This document shows, in pieces, positions 6,358 to 12,230 of a stretch of DNA of 12,230 bases (position 1 is the stretch's first letter; the number at the start of each line of letters is the position of its first letter). The position numbers and the translations under genes were made by a program. The notes under the pieces are model-generated. The model made no database searches. It worked only from the letters and a program-made list of their open reading frames with translations, and was not told the origin of the DNA. The DNA is taken from NCBI GenBank assembly GCA_002390025.1, contig DGRU01000064.1, positions 1 to 12,230 on the forward strand, written 5' to 3'. Origin of the DNA: Lachnospiraceae bacterium UBA4380. GTDB taxonomy: Bacteria; Bacillota; Clostridia; Lachnospirales; Lachnospiraceae.

Positions 6358-7878
6358 ATGAGCGAAAACCGGGGAAAACCCCTCTGGGAGGGAAAGCACT
6401 ATTCCTTTTTCCAGAATACGGAATGTGAATATTTCCCCTGCCACCGGATCGCGGATCCGGCTCGTTTCAGCTGTCTGTTCTGCTACTGCCCCCTCTACAT
6501 GCTGGGACCTCACTGCGGAGGAAACTTCCGTTACACGGAAAAAGGAATCAAGGACTGCACCAACTGCCTGATTCCCCATCTGCCCGAAAACTACGGGCGG
6601 ATCACCGGGAAGTATAAAGAGATTGCCGCTGCCATGCAGCAGGCAGAGCGCAAACAGAATACACAGCCAAAAGCAGAAGACCTGCAGGCAGATTCATCTC
6701 AGAGGAGGGAAGACCGCCGGTTAAGGGCATCTGAAAAGAGTGCAGATTCACAGAATCTGCATACCCGCAAAGCAAACGGGCGGATCGTCATGCTGGCCTG
6801 TACGGAGCGGGGCTTTGAGACCATGCGCCGCGCAGCTGCAGCCCTGGAAGACCAGCTGCCGGATACGGAAATCCTGCAGACGGGGCGCTGCGCCTATGTG
6901 CCCGGATTTGAAGACGGACCAAGGCTGTCTCAAGCGGCGGCCCAATGGTTTCACGAGGTGGATGCCCTGATCTTTATTGCGGCAACAGGAATTGCAGTGC
7001 GCTGCATTGCTCCGCTTGTGCAGGACAAATTCCGGGATCCCGCCGTCCTGGTCATGGATGAAAACGGAAAGTACGTCATTTCCCTCATGTCCGGCCACGC
7101 CGGCGGTGCAAACCGCCTGTGCGGGCTGCTTGCAGAGGCGATAGGGGCCCAGCCGGTGATCACAACCGCGACGGACGGCAGGGGACTTTTTGCTGTCGAT
7201 GTCTTTGCCGTGGAAAACGGTCTGCAGATTTCCGACAGAAGTGCAGCCAAGAGGATTTCCGCCCGCATCCTGGCGGGAGAGACGCTGAAAATATTTTTTG
7301 AGGAAGAGTGCCGGGTTCCCGCGGGGATCGGAAGCCCGCCTGAAAACTATGGAAAGGGCATTTGCAGGACTGCGGACCGGACCCAAGCGGACATCATCGT
7401 CTCCTGCCGGCAGGCAGCAGATGACCCCAGGGAAGCCCTCTATCTGATCCCGCAGTCAGTCACCCTCGGGATTGGCTGTCGGAAAGGAATCACTGCGGAG
7501 GCCGTTCAGAAAGCAGTGCTGCAGATCCTGCAGACCTCCGGCGTCTTCCGCCAGGCACTCTCGGGAATTGCTTCCATCGACCTGAAAAAAGAGGAAGCCG
7601 GACTCCATGCCTTTGCAGAGGAATGGAAGCTGCCCCTGACTTTTTACACGTCTGAGGAACTGAACCGGGTGCCGGGCACCTTCAGCACCTCCGATTTTGT
7701 CCGCAATGTCACCGGGGTGGACTGCGTGTGTGAACGCAGCGCCGTGCGCCTTGCCCTGGAACATTCAGGACATTCGGGAAAAGGGGGCGAAAGAGAGGCT
7801 TGTCTTCTGCAGGAGAAACAGAGCCTGGAAGGGGTCACTGCGGCGTTAGCCATTGGAAAAGATACTCAGTCAGCATGA
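6358..7878 (+). CDS. cbiG: Cobalt-precorrin-5A hydrolase CbiG with N-terminal eight-cysteine domain
   Basis: CbiG opens the delta-lactone of cobalt-precorrin-5A, losing the C20 carbon as acetaldehyde, and gives the CbiD substrate. The 506-residue protein has an added N-terminal domain, residues ~10-80, with Cys 23, 28, 39, 42, 44, 53, 67 and 70 and His 29, 52 and 74 in the order CEYFPCH, CLFCYCPLY, HCGG, CTNC, PH. I match this from memory to the cysteine-rich small domain family (Pfam zf-like, PF04071), presumed metal-binding. A polar Q/E/K/R-rich linker (~88-137) joins it to CbiG: IAATGIAVRCIAPL (from 207), SGHAGGAN (245-252), a variable middle, and the C-terminal LGIGCRKGITAEAV (from ~369). 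Plain CbiG is about 320-370 residues. The start has GAAGGAG seven bases upstream, and its stop overlaps the ribosome binding site of the next gene, so translation of the two is probably coupled. The role of the Cys domain is unknown. Confidence 0.93.
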   Translation: MSENRGKPLWEGKHYSFFQNTECEYFPCHRIADPARFSCLFCYCPLYMLGPHCGGNFRYTEKGIKDCTNCLIPHLPENYGRITGKYKEIAAAMQQAERKQNTQPKAEDLQADSSQRREDRRLRASEKSADSQNLHTRKANGRIVMLACTERGFETMRRAAAALEDQLPDTEILQTGRCAYVPGFEDGPRLSQAAAQWFHEVDALIFIAATGIAVRCIAPLVQDKFRDPAVLVMDENGKYVISLMSGHAGGANRLCGLLAEAIGAQPVITTATDGRGLFAVDVFAVENGLQISDRSAAKRISARILAGETLKIFFEEECRVPAGIGSPPENYGKGICRTADRTQADIIVSCRQAADDPREALYLIPQSVTLGIGCRKGITAEAVQKAVLQILQTSGVFRQALSGIASIDLKKEEAGLHAFAEEWKLPLTFYTSEELNRVPGTFSTSDFVRNVTGVDCVCERSAVRLALEHSGHSGKGGEREACLLQEKQSLEGVTAALAIGKDTQSA

Positions 7879-7889
7879 GGAAATGACAG

Positions 7890-9740
7890 ATGAAAAAGAG
7901 AAAGTACTTTTTTGTTCCGGCCACGGCAATCATTCTTTTTATTATCCTGACGATCAATGCCTGCTCTCCTGCGGAAAAGAGCGGCAAGGCGGATGCACAG
8001 GCAAATACACAGGCAGATGCCGCCTCTTCGGCAGTTGAGTCCCAGGCCGAAAATGAAGGCGGATCGACAGGTGATGACGGGACGGAAAAGGACTCTGCAG
8101 ATATTAATAAGGATGCGGACGAGGCAGCCGCTGATACGCCTGAGGACGGCAGCTATGAGCCGGCCGTGTTCACTGTCTCGGGCGGCACGGGCAAGGTGAA
8201 GATCACCTGCCCGGAAGTCTTTCTCACTGAAGGGGCGGCACAGGCACGGATCGAGATCAGCAGTCCCCACTATGAGTGGGTCAAGGTTGACGGTGTGCAG
8301 TATGATCCGGAAAATGCCGGCGACGCGGACAGAGAAAATTCTGTCTTCCGCGTTCCCGTCCGTCTCGATGAGGAGATGACAATCAGCGGTCTGACAACTG
8401 CCATGTCCGAACCCCATGAGATCGAGTACACCATTTTCATCAGCCTCACACAGGAGGATGAAACGGCAGCCGCAGACGGATCTGAGGGATCCGAAGGAAA
8501 TACTGCGGAGGGAGCGGCTGCAGGGGACAGCACAGCAGAAGCCCCGCAGGAAGACAGTGACAGCATTGCCGGGGACGGAGAGGACGCTCCCGCAGCGGGA
8601 AAGAAGTCTTCCGGGACTTCAAAAACAGACAGCGTTTCCCAGCCGCCTGCCCTGGAAGGCCTGACCTTTGTCTCCGCCATGGAGACCGTCTATGCGGAAA
8701 CTTTTGATATTTATACCTATCAGGCTGCGGACGGCAGCACAGAGGAACTTTACCGCCTGATCGATGTACACGACAGCGGGCTCTACCTGCTCCTGCCGGA
8801 AAAGACCGGCGCAGATAAATCTGATGCCTCGCAGAAAATTCTCAAAAACCTTCCCGCCTCTATTACAGTCCTGCAGGCACCCCTCGACAACATCTATGTG
8901 GCGGCGACCTCTTCCATGGCCCTGTTTGACGGGGCGGGCGCCATCAGTCAGGTGAAAATGACCGGCACAAAGGAGGACGGCTGGTACATCGATGCCCCCA
9001 AAAAGGCACTGGCGGACGGAAGTATGGTCTATGCCGGAAAATACAGCGCCCCGGACTATGAGCTGCTGGCTTCCTCCGGTTGCAAGCTGGCAGTGGAATC
9101 CATGATGATCCTGCACTCACCGGAGGTCAAGGAAAAGCTCGAGGAACTGGGAATCCCTGTATTCATCGACACCTCCAGCAATGAGAGCCACCCCCTGGGC
9201 CGGACCGAGTGGGTCCGCCTCTACGGTGTCCTGACCGGCCATGAGACAGAGGCAGAGGCCTTTTTTGCCGAACAGGAAAAGGAATTTGCGCAGGCAGAGA
9301 ACTATACCGATACCGGCCTGACCGTCGCTTTCTTTTCCATTTCCTCCAGCGGAAATGTGATCGTGCGCGCGACCGATGACTACATCCCCCGCATGATCGA
9401 GCTGGCGGGCGGCAACTACATCTTTAAAGACCTGCTCCAGCAGAGCGGAAACAGCGCCTCGGTGCGCCTGTCTATGGAGGACTTCTACAATACGGCCAAA
9501 GACGCAGATTATCTGATCTACAACGCGACCATCGAAAATCCTGTCAGGAGCATTACTGAACTGTGCGGCAAATCCGCCCTCCTCGCGGATTTCAAGGCAG
9601 TCCAAAACGGAAACGTCTGGCAGGTACAGCGCAGCCTCTACCAGTCCCCCGACATCGCTGCGCACATGATCACAGACCTGCGCCGCATGCTCACCGGCCA
9701 GGATACATCCCAGATGACCTTCCTCGAGCAGCTCAAATGA
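7890..9740 (+). CDS. btuF: BtuF-like corrinoid ABC transporter lipoprotein with extra N-terminal domain
   Basis: This is an extracytoplasmic solute-binding lipoprotein, 616 residues, far longer than a usual BtuF (about 270-350). Residues 1-24 are a signal peptide (MKKRK, then a hydrophobic core) ending in the lipobox INAC, with Cys25 as lipid anchor. Residues 26-87 are an acidic Ala/Asp/Glu/Ser-rich linker. Residues ~88-187 form a beta-rich domain with SSPHYEWVKVDG and a TTAMSEPHEIEYT ending, which I recall from other clostridial transporter lipoproteins but cannot name. A second acidic linker (~188-252) follows. Residues ~253-616 resemble the periplasmic-binding family of BtuF/FepB (Peripla_BP_2), with the two lobes around VYAGKYSAPDYELLASSGCK and the LAGGNYIF region. 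GAGGAAA (7877-7883) overlaps the cbiG stop. The ligand is inferred to be cobalamin or cobinamide from context; haem or another chelate is not excluded. Confidence 0.85.
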   Translation: MKKRKYFFVPATAIILFIILTINACSPAEKSGKADAQANTQADAASSAVESQAENEGGSTGDDGTEKDSADINKDADEAAADTPEDGSYEPAVFTVSGGTGKVKITCPEVFLTEGAAQARIEISSPHYEWVKVDGVQYDPENAGDADRENSVFRVPVRLDEEMTISGLTTAMSEPHEIEYTIFISLTQEDETAAADGSEGSEGNTAEGAAAGDSTAEAPQEDSDSIAGDGEDAPAAGKKSSGTSKTDSVSQPPALEGLTFVSAMETVYAETFDIYTYQAADGSTEELYRLIDVHDSGLYLLLPEKTGADKSDASQKILKNLPASITVLQAPLDNIYVAATSSMALFDGAGAISQVKMTGTKEDGWYIDAPKKALADGSMVYAGKYSAPDYELLASSGCKLAVESMMILHSPEVKEKLEELGIPVFIDTSSNESHPLGRTEWVRLYGVLTGHETEAEAFFAEQEKEFAQAENYTDTGLTVAFFSISSSGNVIVRATDDYIPRMIELAGGNYIFKDLLQQSGNSASVRLSMEDFYNTAKDADYLIYNATIENPVRSITELCGKSALLADFKAVQNGNVWQVQRSLYQSPDIAAHMITDLRRMLTGQDTSQMTFLEQLK

Positions 9741-9746
9741 GCCGCT

Positions 9747-9775
9747 GGGACACGAGGGACGGTTCTGACTGTCCC
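9747..9775 (+). repeat. REP-like repeat, core GGGACGGTTC (copy 1)
   Basis: Seven bases after the binding-protein stop lies a 29-base unit bounded by GGGACA (9747-9752) and TGTCCC (9770-9775), with GAGGGACGGTTCTGACTGTCC inside it from 9755. The same core recurs three times at 11255-11388, once inverted. Elements of this look are scattered in many clostridial genomes; from memory they may be linked to REP-associated IS200-like transposases, but none is encoded here. Confidence 0.7.
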
Positions 9776-9791
9776 ATTCCGGACAGCTTTA

Positions 9792-9857
9792 AATCACGGT
9801 AGGCGCTTCCTTCCAGGCAGGTACCCTGTGCCCCACCGGAACTGCCTCCTTGTGATT
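9792..9857 (+). other. Possible structured leader upstream of the DUF896 gene
   Basis: AATCAC (9792-9797) pairs with GTGATT (9852-9857), enclosing AGGCAG (9815-9820), which pairs with CTGCCT (9842-9847). The nested arrangement suggests a folded RNA of about 65 bases just upstream of the small gene at 9892. It is not followed by a T run and does not show the conserved boxes of a cobalamin riboswitch that I would recognise. It could equally be the remains of a repeat. Confidence 0.25.
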
Positions 9858-9891
9858 CATTCAATATTTCAGGAGACACAGGAGACAATCA

Positions 9892-10107
9892 ATGAAACAG
9901 AAAAGACTTGACAGAATCAATGAACTTGCATGCAAGCATAAGACTGTGGGCCTGACCGATGCGGAGAAGGCAGAGCAGAAAAAGCTCCGGGAGGAGTATC
10001 TGGCCGATTTCCGCAAAAACCTGCGCGGCCAGCTGGAGAACATTTCCTTCGTTGAGGCGGACGGAAGCATCACACCCCTCAGCTCTCTGAGAAAAAAAGA
10101 CATATGA
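9892..10107 (+). CDS. DUF896 (UPF0291, YnzC-type) small protein
   Basis: A 71-residue protein matching the DUF896/UPF0291 family of Firmicutes. The diagnostic N-terminal part is RINELACKHKTVGLTDAEKA, followed by EQKKLREEYLADFRKNLRGQLENI, which is expected to form a helical hairpin; the tail ends in SLRKKDI. Length is normal for the family. The start at 9892 is supported by GGAGA at 9881-9885, with a second AGGAGA at 9871. The biochemical function of the family is not established, and it is not a known part of corrinoid transport. It sits 151 bases after the binding protein and 98 bases before the permease, interrupting an otherwise standard binding protein-permease-ATPase order. It is probably a passenger gene cotranscribed with the transporter; a link to B12 would be new. 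Confidence 0.9.
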   Translation: MKQKRLDRINELACKHKTVGLTDAEKAEQKKLREEYLADFRKNLRGQLENISFVEADGSITPLSSLRKKDI

Positions 10108-10205
10108 TATGATCCCGGAACCGGCTGTGCCGGAGGCTTGTGCTGCAGCCCGGATGAGCGGCATGCCAGTAAGAGAAGAAAAGGGGATGTAGAGGGAACG
10201 GATCT

Positions 10206-11249
10206 ATGGAAAATCTACAGAGGCCGGAGTACGCCCACGCCAAGGCCTTGCGGAGGACGCGCTATACGGCGGTGTTTGCCGTGCTCGCGGCAGCCTTTCT
10301 GGCAATGATCATTTTGAATATCAATACGGGCAGCGTCAGCATCCCGGTGGGAAGGATTCTCAGAATTCTTTTTCTGCGTCAGGGGGAGGCGAATGAGGTC
10401 AGCATCATCTGGAAGATCCGCATGCCCCGGATCCTGCAGGCTGCGATCCTGGGAGGAGCCCTGGCTCTCTCCGGTTTCCTGCTGCAGACCTTTTTCGGAA
10501 ATCCCATCGCGGGACCCTTTGTGCTGGGCATTTCCTCCGGTGCCAAGATGTGTGTTGCAGTCGTCATGATCCTGCTCATCGGGCGCTTCGGAACCGCCTC
10601 CTCATGGGCCCTGATCCTGGCGGCTTTTGCCGGGGCCATGATGTCCACGGCCTTTATACTTGTCGTCTCGCGCTCGGTGCAGCATATGGCGGCCCTTCTG
10701 GTCGCCGGTATTATGATCGGCTATATCTGCAGTGCCGTCACGGAATTTCTTGTGACCTTCGCGGAGGATTCCGATATCGTCAATCTTCATGGCTGGTCCC
10801 AGGGAAGCTTTTCCGGGGCGGACTGGAGCGGAACAGGAACCGCCGCCATTATAGTGGGAATCGCCTTTGTCTGCGTATTCCTGCTGGCCAAGCCCATCGG
10901 GGCCTACCAGATGGGAGAGGCATATGCCCAGAGCATGGGAGTCAACATCAAACGCTTCCGCATGGAACTGATCATTCTCTCGGGCATCCTGTCTGCCTGC
11001 GTGACCGCCTTTGCCGGGCCCATTTCCTTTGTCGGCATCGCCGTGCCCTTTCTGGTCAAGCGTGCCCTGGGGACCTCAAAGCCCATCGTCGTGATTCCCG
11101 CCGCTTTCCTCGGCGGCGCCGTTTTCTGCATGGTGAGCGACCTGATCGCCCGCATGGCTTTTTCACCGACCGAACTCAACATCAGCACCGTGACCTCGAT
11201 TCTGGGCGCCCCGGTGGTGATTTACATGCTGATCCGAAAAAACAGATAG
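10206..11249 (+). CDS. btuC: BtuC-like FecCD-family corrinoid ABC permease
   Basis: A 347-residue multi-spanning membrane protein of the FecCD/BtuC family, which normally works as a homodimer forming the import channel. After a short basic N-terminus come about nine or ten hydrophobic segments. Family motifs are visible in order: the helix with AAFLAMIILNINTGSVSI, the conserved WKIRMPRILQAAILGGALAL and SGFLLQTFFGNPIAGP, LGISSGAK, AFAGPISFVGIAVPFLVKR (the cytoplasmic coupling region that meets the ATPase) and a C-terminal ELNISTVTSILGAPVVIYML. Length and motifs are normal. The start has GAGGG at 10192-10196. The 98 bases upstream hold only a short CCGGC/GCCGG hairpin (10121-10133) without a T run. 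It pairs with the ATPase 169 bases downstream; corrinoid specificity is inferred from the neighbourhood. Confidence 0.93.
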   Translation: MENLQRPEYAHAKALRRTRYTAVFAVLAAAFLAMIILNINTGSVSIPVGRILRILFLRQGEANEVSIIWKIRMPRILQAAILGGALALSGFLLQTFFGNPIAGPFVLGISSGAKMCVAVVMILLIGRFGTASSWALILAAFAGAMMSTAFILVVSRSVQHMAALLVAGIMIGYICSAVTEFLVTFAEDSDIVNLHGWSQGSFSGADWSGTGTAAIIVGIAFVCVFLLAKPIGAYQMGEAYAQSMGVNIKRFRMELIILSGILSACVTAFAGPISFVGIAVPFLVKRALGTSKPIVVIPAAFLGGAVFCMVSDLIARMAFSPTELNISTVTSILGAPVVIYMLIRKNR

Positions 11250-11254
11250 AAGGG

Positions 11255-11312
11255 TGACACGGGGACGGTTCCAGTGTCATTACCAGTGACACCGGGGACG
11301 GTTCCAATGTCA
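11255..11312 (+). repeat. REP-like repeats, core GGGGACGGTTC (copies 2 and 3, tandem)
   Basis: Two direct copies follow the permease stop. The first is TGACAC (11255-11260), GGGGACGGTTCCA, GTGTCA (11274-11279). The second is TGACA (11287-11291), a CCGGGGACGGTTCCA core, and TGTCA (11308-11312). Each is bounded by its own short inverted repeat, so each can fold into a small hairpin. They share the core with the copy at 9747-9775. Confidence 0.8.
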
Positions 11313-11350
11313 TCACCGGTGCTCCGCCCATTATTCCAACCAACACCGAA

Positions 11351-11388
11351 GGGACACTGGGGACAGTCAGAACCGTCCCCAGTGTCCC
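11351..11388 (+). repeat. REP-like repeat, inverted copy with 14-bp perfect palindromic arms (copy 4)
   Basis: GGGACACTGGGGAC (11351-11364) is a perfect reverse complement of GTCCCCAGTGTCCC (11375-11388), with a ten-base loop. Read on the minus strand it contains the same GGGGACGGTTCTGACTGTCC core as the copy at 9747-9775. It is the strongest predicted stem in the window. No T run follows, so it is not a canonical terminator. It ends only 30 bases before the proposed ATPase start, so it could affect readthrough or translation. Confidence 0.85.
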
Positions 11389-11398
11389 AGTGATCTAC

Positions 11399-11406
11399 AG
11401 GAAGGA
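11399..11406 (+). promoter_or_regulatory. Ribosome binding site supporting the TTG start of btuD
   Basis: AGGAAGGA at 11399-11406 is a strong Shine-Dalgarno match lying 12 bases before TTG 11419 in the ATPase frame. The frame is open back to a TGA at 11287, with no ATG or GTG between that stop and the first conserved ATPase strand, so the site decides the start. Confidence 0.55.
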
Positions 11407-11418
11407 TACCGCAGAAAC

Positions 11419-12230
11419 TTGGAAAAGAATCATTTACAGCTCGACCGCCTGGTCGTCGGTTATAACGGAAAGGCCCTGATCCGCGGCATTGAGATAGGCG
11501 TGCAGAGGGGGGAGATCGTGACCCTGGTCGGTCCGAACGGATCCGGCAAGTCCACGATCCTCAAGACCATCACCCGCCAGCTCGTTCCTGTTGGCGGAAA
11601 TGTTTTTCTGTCCGAAGAGGGAAGCCTGCCGCCGAAAAACCTGAATCAGTTTTCCCCGGCGGACCTGGCCAGAAATATGGCTGTCATGCTGACCGGCCGT
11701 CTGCAGACAGAACTCATGACCTGCCGGGACGTGACCGCCATGGGCCGCTACCCCTATACCGGCCGTCTCGGAATCCTCTCGGATGCGGACGAAGAGAAGG
11801 TGGACAGGGCGCTGGCCGCTGTGCATGCCCGGCATCTCTCCGACAGACCTTTCGACGCTGTCAGCGACGGTGAGCGCCAGAGGATCCTGCTCGCCCGCGC
11901 CATCTGTCAGGAGCCCAAAATCATCGTGCTCGACGAGCCGACTTCTTATCTGGATATTCGCCATAAGCTGGAACTTCTCTCCATTCTTCACAGAATGTCC
12001 CGGGACCAGGGCATCACGGTTGTGATGTCGCTGCATGAGATCGACCTGGCGATGAAAATCTCGGACCGGATTATCTGCGTGAGGGGCGAGGAGATTTTTG
12101 CGTGTGGGAAACCTTCGGAAATCCTGGACGATGAGACTGTCCGCAAACTCTACGATCTGGACCCTGAACTGGGCAGATTTGACGCTGAAAGCGGTAGCCT
12201 GGAACTGTATTTTGCAGAAAACGAATCCCG
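11419..12230 (+). CDS. btuD: BtuD/FecE-like ABC transporter ATPase, 3'-truncated by window edge, TTG start
   Basis: The ATP-binding subunit expected to power the permease at 10206-11249. From TTG 11419 the visible 270 residues carry Walker A GPNGSGKS (38-45), the GRYPYTGRLG segment typical of FecE-type ATPases, a signature SDGERQR (149-155), Walker B IIVLDEPTSYLD with D172 and E173, and the switch histidine H206 in SLHEID. Two sites differ from the usual pattern: the signature reads SDGE instead of SGGQ, and aligned with FecE the Q-loop glutamine is a threonine (about residue 92, in MAVMLTGR). I recall both in related clostridial proteins, so they probably mark a subfamily rather than a defect. 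No ATG exists upstream in frame. The frame is still open at 12230, close to the normal family length of about 260-280. Confidence 0.9.
   Translation, partial: MEKNHLQLDRLVVGYNGKALIRGIEIGVQRGEIVTLVGPNGSGKSTILKTITRQLVPVGGNVFLSEEGSLPPKNLNQFSPADLARNMAVMLTGRLQTELMTCRDVTAMGRYPYTGRLGILSDADEEKVDRALAAVHARHLSDRPFDAVSDGERQRILLARAICQEPKIIVLDEPTSYLDIRHKLELLSILHRMSRDQGITVVMSLHEIDLAMKISDRIICVRGEEIFACGKPSEILDDETVRKLYDLDPELGRFDAESGSLELYFAENES

Noticed and set aside
4987..6579. A 530-codon open frame on the minus strand across cobD and the following spacer
   Set aside because: It is antisense to a clear cobD gene and the start of cbiG, has no family resemblance, and its length follows from a plus strand that happens to lack TTA, CTA and TCA in that register, including the repeat tract.
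9776..9891. Cobalamin riboswitch upstream of the DUF896 gene
   Set aside because: The gap is too short for a full element and I could not find the conserved B12-box sequence; the inverted repeats alone do not support it.
10121..10133. Possible terminator after the DUF896 gene (CCGGC/GCCGG hairpin)
   Set aside because: The stem is only five base pairs and is not followed by a T run.

Overview
The window is a dense, single-strand stretch of anaerobic (cobalt-early) cobalamin biosynthesis genes running directly into a corrinoid-type ABC importer. All genes are on the plus strand. Several things suggest a Firmicute of the Clostridia, probably Lachnospiraceae: strong purine-rich ribosome binding sites, a CbiJ-CbiE-CbiT fusion, a Cys-rich domain fused to CbiG, a lipoprotein solute-binding protein and a DUF896 (YnzC-type) protein. 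That placement is inference from gene architecture, not from a marker gene.

Biosynthesis block (1-7878): the 3' part of cbiD (C1 methylation, gene cut by the left edge), cbiF (C11 methylation), cbiH (C17 methylation and ring contraction), a three-domain cbiJ-cbiE-cbiT gene (reduction, C5 methylation, C15 methylation/decarboxylation), cobD (makes aminopropanol phosphate for the nucleotide loop), and cbiG (ring-opening hydrolase) carrying an extra N-terminal eight-cysteine domain. Together these cover cobalt-factor III to cobalt-precorrin-8 and one tail-building step. CbiK/X, CbiL, CbiC, CbiA, CbiP and CbiB are not in the window; CbiC and others probably lie upstream.

Uptake block (7890-12230): a BtuF-like lipoprotein with an additional N-terminal beta-rich domain between two acidic linkers, a small DUF896 gene sitting inside the transporter cluster, a BtuC-like FecCD permease, and a BtuD/FecE-like ATPase. 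The ATPase has no ATG start (TTG is proposed at 11419) and runs to the right edge. No cobalamin riboswitch is recognisable in the window; if the operon is riboswitch-controlled, the element is upstream.

The least ordinary part is the spacers. Between cbiF and cbiH, cbiH and cbiJET, cbiJET and cobD, and cobD and cbiG there are 120-270 base gaps, each containing short imperfect tandem repeats. Two of them share the element CTGAAAGAANNCAG. In the transporter block the gaps instead hold dispersed REP-like repeats with the core GGGGACGGTTC, including a 14-bp perfect inverted repeat just upstream of the ATPase gene. I see no wholly new system. The best leads are the Cys-rich CbiG fusion, the extra domain on the binding protein and these repeat spacers.
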